Origin: a virus
DNA length: 36,129 nucleotides
IMG/VR virus record: IMGVR_UViG_3300042301_004503
Location: 1 to 36,129 of that record
Reading direction: 5' to 3' (one strand)
Both the position numbers and the translations under genes were made by a program. Below the pieces are notes generated by a model. That model had not been told where the DNA came from and searched no databases. It saw nothing but the letters and a program-made list of their open reading frames with translations. Every line of letters starts with the position of its first letter. The stretch's first letter is position 1. Shown here piece by piece: positions 1 through 7,471 of the stretch.

Positions 1-389
1 TTAGAAGAGTATTAGAAGGTATAGATTTAATTGATTATGATAAAAATTCTTTAATAATTACAAAATCATATAAAGATGTATGTTTGTTTTATAAAGCTGG
101 TTTTAACTCAATAGCTCCTCCTTCAGAGACTTCTATAAATTATATCTTAAAAGATGAAATTATTCATATGTTTAGAGATATTTATATTTATATGGATCCA
201 GATGAAACAGGAGAAAATGCTTCTAATCTTCTTTTAAATAGTATTACTAATTCTAAAAAATTAGATATAACTATAAACACTAAAGATATATCAGATTTTG
301 TAAAATTAAATAATTTTGAAATTTTTAAAAACCAATTAAAGAAATATGCCACTCAAGACTCCATATTTATCAACAATTTTTCTTTATAA
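1..389 (+). CDS. DNA primase, Toprim-containing C-terminal part (5' truncated)
   Basis: The reading frame is open from base 3 at the left edge, so the true start lies outside the window; the TTG at 84 is not a credible start. The visible part of about 128 residues carries a Toprim fold pattern. A strand with I-I-T-K-S-Y-K-D is followed by a G-F-N-S-I-A-P strand, then Y-M-D-P-D-E-T-G, which matches the Toprim DxDxxG metal-binding motif. Toprim domains of DnaG and T7-like primases catalyse RNA primer synthesis, and this T-K-S-x-K-D variant is what I recall from primases of Bacteroidota phages. It overlaps the next ORF and lies upstream of the polymerase and reductase genes, which fits a replication operon. 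Any zinc-binding or helicase domain would be off-window. Confidence 0.75.
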   Translation, partial: RRVLEGIDLIDYDKNSLIITKSYKDVCLFYKAGFNSIAPPSETSINYILKDEIIHMFRDIYIYMDPDETGENASNLLLNSITNSKKLDITINTKDISDFVKLNNFEIFKNQLKKYATQDSIFINNFSL

Positions 390-1008
390 TCACATAATTC
401 AGTTATATAATGATGTTGTAGATAAAGGAAAAGAAAGTAACATCATGATGAGACACTATGGTCGTTTTAACAGAGAATATTTTCAGTTAGATGACGTATC
501 TCATAAATATAATTCTATAAATCAAAATGTCATATCAAGCTTAGACTTTGTAAGACGTTTAATAAAAAGTGTAAAAGTTTCTAATGGACATGTTACAAGA
601 TCTTATCCTACTACTTTAACAAATAAACATCTAATAGCTTATATTCCTATTAATAAACATTTCATAGATGAATATGATGATATAGATTATTTAGGTGTTA
701 AATGTAAAATACTAGATAAAATTCAAGAAAATGATCATTGTTATATGGTAGAAATACCTAAAGCTTTTGTAAAAGATAATAAAAATTTAATGTTTGCTTC
801 TCAAAAAAATTGGTTAATGTTAAAAGTAGATATTTTTACAAAAGAAAATGAAGAATTTATTAAAAACTTTGATTTACCAAGACTTATGTCTAACTTAAAT
901 AATAAAATACAATTAGAAGTTTTAAAATTAAGAAAAGAAACTTTAACTTGTAAAATACTAGAAATGCAAAAACAAGCTGGTCATTTAAACGAAATTTTAA
1001 ATCATTAA
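346..1008 (+). CDS. Hypothetical protein, 220 aa
   Basis: I do not recognise this gene. It is predicted soluble, lysine- and asparagine-rich, with no signal peptide or membrane segment. The last 45 residues or so look like a coiled coil (leucine- and lysine-rich helices ending near H-L-N-E-I-L-N-H). The ATG at 346 gives a 44-base overlap with the primase gene; a double ATG near 445-450 (M-M-R-H-Y-G) is a possible later start. The gene ends 3 bases before the VWA gene, so it is almost certainly in the same operon. Its position between primase and MoxR/VWA suggests a replication accessory role, but nothing in the sequence proves that. Confidence 0.6.
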   Translation: MPLKTPYLSTIFLYNHIIQLYNDVVDKGKESNIMMRHYGRFNREYFQLDDVSHKYNSINQNVISSLDFVRRLIKSVKVSNGHVTRSYPTTLTNKHLIAYIPINKHFIDEYDDIDYLGVKCKILDKIQENDHCYMVEIPKAFVKDNKNLMFASQKNWLMLKVDIFTKENEEFIKNFDLPRLMSNLNNKIQLEVLKLRKETLTCKILEMQKQAGHLNEILNH

Positions 1009-1011
1009 ATT

Positions 1012-2510
1012 ATGGACCAATTACAAATTTTTAAAGATATTAATAAACAAATATCTTATTTATCTTATAGAGATCCTTTTGTATATCATTTTACAAGTTC
1101 TCTAAACATAGTATTACATTCAGAATCTGATAAACCAAGTTTTCCATTAGCTGCTGTAGGAATTAATTCTAAGACATATAATTTTGAATTACATGTTGTA
1201 GTAGATGCATGGGAAAAATTAACTGATAAAATAAAACAAGGAGTTTTAATGCATGAATATCGTGCCGTTATATAGTAATATATAAAAGAAAGTGCTAAAC
1301 TGACGGAAACGTCTTCTAAAAATTAATCTACTAAGTTATGGTAGTGATACACATAATGGCTGAACTAATCACTCAGGTATAGTAAAAAAGATTAATTCAT
1401 GGAGAAAATCCGCAGCCAAGTCTCTTAAGTCTAAGAGAAAGGTTCAGAGCCCATAATGCACTATCCTACTGGGATAAAGGTATGGTCCGATCTTTATGGT
1501 GACATAAAGGAAGTTCATAAGAGAACTGCTGTAATTATTACAGTGACATATTGGAAATTCTCCATTTAGTTTTTTATCATTTAACAGAATTTACCTGGAT
1601 GAGTAAAGAAAATCATAAACTTGCTAACATTTCGACGGATTTAGAAATAAATCAAATGATTGATTCTCAATTACTTCCAGAATGGGGTATATTTTTAGAT
1701 CACTTTAGAAATAAATATCCTGAAATAGAATTTAAACCAAAAGAAGGTTCTGTTTATTATTTTAACCAATTAAAAAAGATCAAAGAGCTTAATTATGAAA
1801 TTCATATTAATGCTCAACATGGAGATAATTTTTCAGGTGAATTTGTTGATGAAAATGGTAATCCTATTACCGTTGATGAAGGAGTAAGAGAAATTATTGA
1901 AAGATCTTTAGAAAGAAAAATTGAAGAATTAATTGATTCTTTAAAACAAGCTGGAAATGCTCCTGCATATTGTGATAAATTGATAAAAGGTTTTGTTAAA
2001 CCTAAACCAGTTTTTAATTACCATAAGTATATTAAAACTTTTATAAACAACTCTACTGAGTATAATGTTAAGAAAAGTTATTACAAAGTAAATGCCAGAT
2101 TTCCAGATAATCCTAGAGTAGTTTTACAACCAAAAAGTAAAATATTAATGCTTTTAGATTTTTCTGGTTCAGTAGGAGCTGAAGATGAAGCTGCTATTTT
2201 AAATGAAGTATATCATACTTTAAAAAGTCAACCTTCTGAATTAAGAAGTTTTGATACAGCAATTTCAGAAAAAATAAATTATAAAAAAGGAGATCAAGTA
2301 TTTCCTAGAACTCAATGTGGTGGAACTTCATTTAATGTCTGCGTTGATTACTATGAAAGTAGAAAAGATATGACTACTTGTATAGTATTTACAGATGGTG
2401 AAGCTTATACACCTAGAGAAACTCGTAAAAACATTTTATGGGTAATCACTAAAGGAGGCTCAATTGAAGCTTTCAAAAATACTAGACACCAATATATCCA
2501 AATGAATTAA
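1012..2510 (+). CDS. Metallopeptidase-like/VWA protein (DUF2201 type), split by group I intron; exons 1012-1254 and 1554-2510
   Basis: Joining 1012-1254 to 1554-2510 gives one 399-residue protein in frame. The N-terminal part has a zinc-peptidase-like helix, H81-E82-I-L-H85, that is complete only after splicing. The C-terminal part is a von Willebrand A domain with a full MIDAS: D-F-S-G-S near residues 283-287, the Thr of G-G-T-S near 339 and T-D-G near 361-363. This layout matches the DUF2201 family, whose members are usually encoded beside a MoxR AAA+ ATPase, as here. Such pairs are thought to act as metal-loading or remodelling chaperones; the phage role is unknown. Unspliced RNA would stop at the TAG at 1273-1275, giving 87 residues without the VWA domain. 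The splice sites are inferred from frame, motif and group I rules. Confidence 0.85.
1255..1553 (+). ncRNA. Group I self-splicing intron 1 (299 nt, no ORF)
   Basis: The insert interrupts the VWA gene with an in-frame stop. Removing 1255-1553 leaves exon 1 ending in T (cat) and the intron ending in G, as group I chemistry requires. Core-like segments appear in the right order: a P/Q-like aaatccgcagccaag near 1407, an R-like aaggttcagagcccat near 1439, and an S-like aaggtatggtcc near 1477. CCAT in R pairs with ATGG in S as P7. A P8-like hairpin TATCC/GGATA lies between them. Downstream there are peripheral hairpins CTTTATG/CATAAAG (near 1492-1509) and CTGTAAT/ATTACAG (near 1528-1542). There is no room for a homing endonuclease ORF. 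The subgroup was not determined, although the R and S elements resemble those of group IA phage introns. Confidence 0.88.
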
Positions 2511-2528
2511 TTAAAAAAATATTTAAAA

Positions 2529-4219
2529 ATGGCAACTACATTTAAAAAATCAGAAATTACATATAGCAACAATCAAGTAAAAACATTTATTAAAAACGTA
2601 ATTGAATCTAATACGTTTAATCAACAAAGAGGTATCACTCCAATTGCTGTGAATTGTGAAGGTGTCCCAGGGATTTCTTGGTAGCAACTAAATATTAACT
2701 TATTTAATAGCTACATATATAAATAGAATAAAATTATTTATGTATGCCGGTTCCTGTAAAACTCCGTGAATCTGGGAACACCTTGAAGAAGGCAACCCTA
2801 ATCCAAGCCTTGTAGAAATACATTGAAGGATCAACGACTACCGTACACTTTCTTACCAAGTGGTGTTGAAGAAAATGAAACGGCACGAGTGCGGAGCAGT
2901 ATCTTATATCTACCAAGATTTAAAGGATATTGAAGAGATAGTCTGAACTGTATGTATAACAAAATAAGATACAGAAGTATAGGATAAAGAGCTTATACGA
3001 TAACATTGTCTGTGGCAAGACATCAATAATGAAACAAATAGCTAAAGAGCTAGATGCACATTTCTTTTTAGATTCTTTTGCTCAAAATACAGATCCAGGA
3101 GAATTAACTGGATTTCCTGTAGCTGAAACAAAAGTTACAAGAGACGGTAAAGAAGAATGGGTTAGTAATAACATTTTAACTCATTATATAACAGCTGGAT
3201 ATTCTGTATGTTCAGGAGATTCTTATAGAACTTCTTATGCGATGCCTAAGAAAATTAAAGAAATGTGGGAAATTAGAAATAATTATGAAGCTGATTTAAT
3301 TAAATTTGAAGCAGGTGAAATTACAGAAAAACCAGTAGAACCTATTATTATGTATATAATAGATGATGCATTTAGAGCTAATCCTCTTATTATGCAAGCT
3401 TCTATGGAAATAATGGAATCTCAAACTTGTGGATCTTGGAGTTTACCTAAGAATACTCATGTTATTTTAACTAATAACCCTGATGATGGTAATTATCAAG
3501 TTTCTTCTGCTGATAAAGCAATGAGTGATCGTTATATTACTATTAAAATGGTATGGTCTCATGAAGATTGGTCAGAACAAGCTGAAAATAAAATAGATGG
3601 TAGATGTATAATCTTTGTATTAAAACATCATGATACATTTTCTACTAAATTAGATGAAAATGGGTTAATTCCAGATAATTATGTTTCTCCGAGAATGTTA
3701 GAAAAATTCTTTAATTTAATTTCTCACATTGATGATTTTACAAATGCTGAGTCTAAAACTAAAATTTCAATGTTAGGAGCTTCTTCAATAGGAAGTAAAT
3801 TAACTGGAGAATTTATTGCATTTATTAATGAATCAGGTCATACTTTACCAAGTCCAGAAGATTTATTAATTAAATACTCAGATGATAAATTTGTTTCTAC
3901 TTTAGAAGAAGTAGTAGGATCAGTTGATGATATTAAAAAGATGAATAAAGCAGCTATTTCTATTATTACTAGAAGAATTAAAAATTATTTAGTTAATAAA
4001 ACAGATAAGATTGATGCTAAAACAGTTGAAAAAATGTCTGATAGAATTATTAAATTAGTTGATTCTAAACAAATTACATCTGATTTAGCTACTTTTTTAC
4101 TTAATGTATTTCAGCAAAATAACTTTAATAAAAATCCAAATTTGAAACAAATTTTCAAAAAAGTAGGAGTTAATCCTTCTTACACTAAGATTATGTTAAA
4201 GAATCAAGTAAATTACTAA
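2529..4219 (+). CDS. MoxR-family AAA+ ATPase, split by group I intron; exons 2529-2674 and 3013-4219
   Basis: Joining 2529-2674 to 3013-4219 gives a 450-residue ATPase in frame. The split codon rebuilds a perfect Walker A, G45-V-P-G-I-G-K-T52. Walker B is I-I-M-Y-I-I-D-D near 160-167, a sensor-1-like L-T-N-N is near 201-204, and a S-D-R-Y arginine-finger-like segment is near 221-223. This is the MoxR layout, and MoxR proteins form hexamers that work with VWA partners such as the gene 18 bases upstream. The likely function is ATP-driven remodelling or metal-cofactor assembly of a target; no target can be read here. Without splicing, translation stops at tag just after the P-loop start, giving 51 residues. 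The start at 2529 follows an A-rich leader and puts the ATPase core at the usual distance from the N-terminus. Confidence 0.88.
2675..3012 (+). ncRNA. Group I self-splicing intron 2 (338 nt, no ORF)
   Basis: The insert separates the two halves of a MoxR Walker A motif. Cutting after T2674 and after G3012 restores att-ggc-aag-aca (I-G-K-T) with the phase kept, and it follows the group I rule of exon-end T and intron-end G. Core-like segments are a P-like aaccctaatccaagcc near 2794, an R-like atcaacgactaccgtac near 2828 and an S-like agagatagtctgaac near 2934. P7 forms from GACTA in R and TAGTC in S. The intron is richer in G+C than its flanks. A 60-codon minus-strand ORF inside it has no features of an endonuclease. 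It differs clearly from intron 1 in core sequence. Confidence 0.85.
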
Positions 4220-4220
4220 T

Positions 4221-5051
4221 ATGGAAGAAGAAAAAGTTGAAATTACAAAAGAGTATTTAGAAAGTACAGGTAATAATCTTTTTCTACAACATATTAATTT
4301 AAAAAATATTGATATTACAAATGTAGAAAACAATAAAAAGATTTATTTTATACCAAATACACCAGTAGATCATCATTCTTTTAACATGTGTAAAGATCTT
4401 TTTAACTGGAAAAGAGTTTTAGATCCTAATAAAGCAGATTACATATGTTATGATCCAAGAATGTATAAATCTAGTTTTATGTATTCTATTAAGTATAAAA
4501 AATATGCTCATGATTTTAGATCTGTATTTACTCCATTTATTCTTGAAAATAAAGAAGCTAGTGTAATTACTGATTTAAATTCTTTATTGCATAAAAATTA
4601 CATGATAGATGATGAAATCATGGAAAACTTTTATACAGAAAGACTTACTGATTCAGATAATGATACTTATTATTACTTGTTTAGAGATACTCTTTTACCT
4701 CATTTAAAGCCTTGTGAAGAAAATGATGTATACTTATGTCAGATATTAGCAGATATTAAATATTTAGAAAGATCTCAGTTAGAAGAAACAATATGTGCAT
4801 ATAACGTAGACAGATTCAAAAGAAATTTAAATGAAAGACGTTTTAATAAAAATATCAATATTGATTCTATAGAACCATCTGATTATGTAAAAGAGTATTT
4901 AAAAACCATTGTAATAAACAACACAGAAGAATTAATAATTAACAGATTAGAAAATTTTAATTTAAACGAAGAGACTTTCAGAGAATTACAATCTATTTTA
5001 ATGGATAATGTCACAAAAATTATTAACAACAAGCTCTGCGAAAGTATATAA
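4221..5051 (+). CDS. Hypothetical protein, 276 aa
   Basis: I do not recognise the family. It starts one base after the MoxR stop, so it is cotranslated with MoxR. An N-terminal half with alternating strands includes N-K-A-D-Y-I-C-Y-D-P near residues 73-82. The C-terminal half is helical and charged, with R-F-K-R-N-L-N-E-R-R-F near 194-204, and could be a coiled coil or an interaction domain. No membrane segment or signal peptide is visible. Because it directly follows the MoxR/VWA pair, it could be a partner or substrate adaptor of that pair, but this is inference from position only. The A-D-[YF]-I-x-Y-x-P stretch also occurs in the gene at 6749-7417. Confidence 0.65.
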   Translation: MEEEKVEITKEYLESTGNNLFLQHINLKNIDITNVENNKKIYFIPNTPVDHHSFNMCKDLFNWKRVLDPNKADYICYDPRMYKSSFMYSIKYKKYAHDFRSVFTPFILENKEASVITDLNSLLHKNYMIDDEIMENFYTERLTDSDNDTYYYLFRDTLLPHLKPCEENDVYLCQILADIKYLERSQLEETICAYNVDRFKRNLNERRFNKNINIDSIEPSDYVKEYLKTIVINNTEELIINRLENFNLNEETFRELQSILMDNVTKIINNKLCESI

Positions 5052-5781
5052 ATCATTAAAGTACGGATACACTAACTATATATTGTATATGGCTCCGCAT
5101 ACATTAAATTCATATGGAAAAAATCTATGCCCTTCTTCTACAGAAGGGTGTAGATCCGTATGTTTATATGGATCAGGAAGAGGTGTATTTAATAATGTTC
5201 AAACTAGCAGAATTAAGAAATCAGACTTATTTATAAGCGATTTAAACACATTTAAAGAAACTTTGTATAAAGAATGTACTTTAGCTAAAAAAAGGCATTT
5301 AAAAGACAAAAAAAAGTACTGTATAAGATTAAATGGTACTACTGATATAATGTGGGAAAATATAAGGTTTAAAGATAAACCTTTAAAAAATAATTTAAAT
5401 CCTAATATATTTGAATTATTTCCAGAAATACAATTTTTAGATTATACTAAAATATTAGGAAGATCTAGAAAAAAGCTACCAAAAAACTATTGTTTGGTTT
5501 ATTCTTTTGATGGGGATAATCTTAAACAAGTTAAAGAACTACTAGATAAAGGTAATGGTGTAGCGGTTGTATTTAAAGAAAGTTTACCTAAGAAACTTGG
5601 TAAATATAAAGTAATAGATGGAGATCTCAGTGATCTCAGATTTTTAGATAAGAAAATGTTTAAAATAAAAAAAGAAGAAGGTTATATAATAGGTTTGACA
5701 TATAAAAAAAATAAATTAGACAACGAGAGTAATAACCTAAAAAATAACTTTATTTATGATAGTCAAAAACATAAATTCTAG
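5008..5781 (+). CDS. GP88-family protein (phage gene product 88 type)
   Basis: The N-terminal region matches the pattern I recall for the phage GP88 family. It has L-L-T-T-S-S-A-K, then Y-M-A-P-H-T-L-N-S-Y-G-K-N-L-C-P, then a Cys cluster C41-x6-C48-x3-C52 followed by G-S-G-R-G. The ATG at 5008 overlaps the previous gene by 44 bases. I chose it because the residues before the later Met (5089) belong to the conserved family start. The family is found in many phages and has no established biochemical function; the clustered cysteines suggest a metal or Fe-S site. The C-terminal half is lysine-rich. It overlaps the downstream nuclease gene by 26 bases. Confidence 0.7.
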   Translation: MSQKLLTTSSAKVYKSLKYGYTNYILYMAPHTLNSYGKNLCPSSTEGCRSVCLYGSGRGVFNNVQTSRIKKSDLFISDLNTFKETLYKECTLAKKRHLKDKKKYCIRLNGTTDIMWENIRFKDKPLKNNLNPNIFELFPEIQFLDYTKILGRSRKKLPKNYCLVYSFDGDNLKQVKELLDKGNGVAVVFKESLPKKLGKYKVIDGDLSDLRFLDKKMFKIKKEEGYIIGLTYKKNKLDNESNNLKNNFIYDSQKHKF

Positions 5782-6127
5782 AAATAAAGGACATCAGTTT
5801 GAAAGGGATTTATGTAAATTATTTAGAAAATATTTTCCTAAAGTAAATACTTCAAGAGCAAGTAGTAAATTACTTGATGATTGTAAAATCGATTTAAATA
5901 ATATAGATTTTAACATTCAAGCTAAGAATGGTTATGATAAAACTAATTTTAACTTTTTTGATTTAAAAAATGAAAGTGAAAAGTTATTAAAAAAGAACTT
6001 TGAAGGTGTTTTTCTTAATCATTATTTAGAAAAACCTTTTTTATTAATTCATAAGAAGAAAGTTGGAACTAGTGTAACTATAGAATTAGATTCTTTTATG
6101 AAATTAATAGAAAAAGCCTATGGATAA
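5756..6127 (+). CDS. PD-(D/E)XK nuclease, Holliday-junction-resolvase-like
   Basis: This protein of 123 residues begins with N-K-G-H-Q-F-E-R-D-L, whose Glu16 fits the first conserved acid of archaeal Hjc-like resolvases. It continues with D46 (K-I-D-L) and Q55-A-K57 on the next strand, which is the D-xn-(E/Q)xK core of the PD-(D/E)XK superfamily. Such nucleases resolve recombination or replication junctions, or trim ends before packaging. The length is typical for a minimal phage resolvase. It overlaps the GP88 gene upstream by 26 bases and the next gene by 8 bases, so it is part of the replication operon. A different PD-(D/E)XK activity (for example a nicking or RecB-like nuclease) cannot be excluded. 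Confidence 0.68.
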   Translation: MIVKNINSRNKGHQFERDLCKLFRKYFPKVNTSRASSKLLDDCKIDLNNIDFNIQAKNGYDKTNFNFFDLKNESEKLLKKNFEGVFLNHYLEKPFLLIHKKKVGTSVTIELDSFMKLIEKAYG

Positions 6128-6752
6128 TATATTTAATATTAACATATCTTATTTAATTCTTCATCAATTTTTAAAAGACATTTTTGCTAAAAATTTTAAC
6201 TATTTAGAGTTTTTCTATAAAAACGGTTTAATGAATATTTATTCAAAAGATCTAATATATGATCCTTTAGATAAATTTTCTAATAATATGTTTTTATTAT
6301 TTGAAAATGAAAAATTTGAACATAGTAATCAATTTAAAAAATATCCTTTAGTAAAAGGAACTAGAGTTTTAAGTTTTAAAGAGTATTTTGAAGAAAATAC
6401 TAATGTAATAGATATCTATGAAGTAGATGAATTTCATTCAATGGTTATTTATTCATTAAAACATATTGATACTATAGAAGAATTATTTAATAATAACTAC
6501 TCTAAATTAGATTACACTGTAAAAGAAAAGTATTTTAAGTATCCTACTAATAACATTACTAAACTAGGCAATATGATAGTAAATAAAGAAGAATCTTTAT
6601 TGAATTATATTAATAAAACATTTGATTTAAACCTAAATAGGTTTGATTTAAACGAGTATTATTCTAAATTTGATGAATCTTCTTATTTTACAGGAGAAGT
6701 GCTTAAAAACGATTATTTATACCTCAATAAACAACTAAATTACCTCAAATGA
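6120..6752 (+). CDS. Hypothetical protein, 210 aa
   Basis: I recognise no family. The protein is acidic and rich in Asn, Phe and Tyr, as expected from the base composition, and appears to be soluble and mainly alpha-helical. No catalytic motif, metal-binding cluster or membrane segment is visible. It starts 8 bases before the end of the nuclease gene and overlaps the next gene by 4 bases (ATGA), so it is translated within the same operon. The context suggests a replication accessory protein. Confidence 0.6.
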   Translation: MDNIFNINISYLILHQFLKDIFAKNFNYLEFFYKNGLMNIYSKDLIYDPLDKFSNNMFLLFENEKFEHSNQFKKYPLVKGTRVLSFKEYFEENTNVIDIYEVDEFHSMVIYSLKHIDTIEELFNNNYSKLDYTVKEKYFKYPTNNITKLGNMIVNKEESLLNYINKTFDLNLNRFDLNEYYSKFDESSYFTGEVLKNDYLYLNKQLNYLK

Positions 6753-7417
6753 TTCACAAATTAAATGGAGAATGCTTTTTAGAAAAAGAGTTTTCATCTA
6801 AAATAACAAAAGATTTTAATACATCTAAATTAGATGTTGATAAATTCTACTATGTATTAAACAAATGCTTATCTGATTTAGAAAAAACTTTGTTAGAAGA
6901 TCATATTAAAATAGTAGAATCTTCTAGAGCTGCAGATTTTATTATTTATTATCCAGATTTTGGAACTGGTTTTATTACTGAAAACGAAGAAGGAATTATA
7001 GTAGAACAAATTAATAAAGATTTTTATAAAAGTCTTTATAATAGTCCAAAATTAATTGATAAATCTTTTATTTCTATTTATGAAATTCTTCCTTTAATTA
7101 AAAGAAATTTTGAAATAGATTTAGAAGAGTTTACAGAGTCTTTAAATAATATAATTGGTACGAATAATGAAATGTTATTTGAACATGCTTTAACAGTATC
7201 TAATATAAACATTCAAAATAAAGAAGCTTTTGTAAGCTTTAGAAATAAAATTAATAATTTTAACGATGAGTTTGTTGAAATATTTTATAATAACAATAAT
7301 ATTAAAAAGATTATTAAGAATATATGGGGTATTGAATATACTGAATATTCTGAACATTTTGTTGAAAATATTATTAAAACCGAAAATTTGAAATCCGCTC
7401 CCACGGAAACAATTTAA
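6749..7417 (+). CDS. Hypothetical protein, 222 aa
   Basis: I recognise no family. It starts with ATGA overlapping the stop of the previous gene, which indicates coupled translation. Residues near 70-76 read A-D-F-I-I-Y-Y-P, similar to A-D-Y-I-C-Y-D-P in the gene at 4221, so the two may be distant paralogues. The remainder is helical, with many Asn-rich loops. The last codons (S-A-P-T-E-T-I) are more G+C-rich than the rest of the gene and run into the 54-base gap before the DNA polymerase, where a hairpin can form. Confidence 0.6.
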   Translation: MIHKLNGECFLEKEFSSKITKDFNTSKLDVDKFYYVLNKCLSDLEKTLLEDHIKIVESSRAADFIIYYPDFGTGFITENEEGIIVEQINKDFYKSLYNSPKLIDKSFISIYEILPLIKRNFEIDLEEFTESLNNIIGTNNEMLFEHALTVSNINIQNKEAFVSFRNKINNFNDEFVEIFYNNNNIKKIIKNIWGIEYTEYSEHFVENIIKTENLKSAPTETI

Positions 7418-7418
7418 T

Positions 7419-7447
7419 CACTTTTCCAATGAACGAGGTAAAAGGTG
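7419..7447 (+). promoter_or_regulatory. Hairpin in the leader of the DNA polymerase gene
   Basis: In the 54-base gap before the polymerase gene, CACTTTT and CC (7419-7427) pair with GG and AAAAGGTG (7437-7447), with a two-base bulge and a 9-base loop. The gap is unusual in an operon where most genes touch. It could be a weak terminator without a U-run, a processing site or a translational control element. No promoter match is claimed. Confidence 0.3.
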
Positions 7448-7471
7448 GTATAACACACTAAAAATAGTAAA

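Noticed and set aside
84-389. TTG at 84 as the start of the primase
   Set aside because: The same frame is open from base 3 and the upstream residues belong to the Toprim pattern, so the gene is simply cut by the window edge.
1273-1275. TAG reassigned to Gln (code 15, seen in some crAss-like phages)
   Set aside because: TAG stops are few but end real genes at 16785 and 18174 in the stop-start pattern, and the TAGs in the VWA and MoxR genes lie in introns. The standard code explains everything.
1276-1550. Frameshift or pseudogene reading of the split VWA gene
   Set aside because: The gap has a complete group I core and excision restores the exact HExxH motif in phase, so decay is unlikely.
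2734-2916. Minus-strand 60-codon ORF inside intron 2
   Set aside because: It has no nuclease motif, overlaps the ribozyme core and has no leader; it is a by-product of structured RNA.
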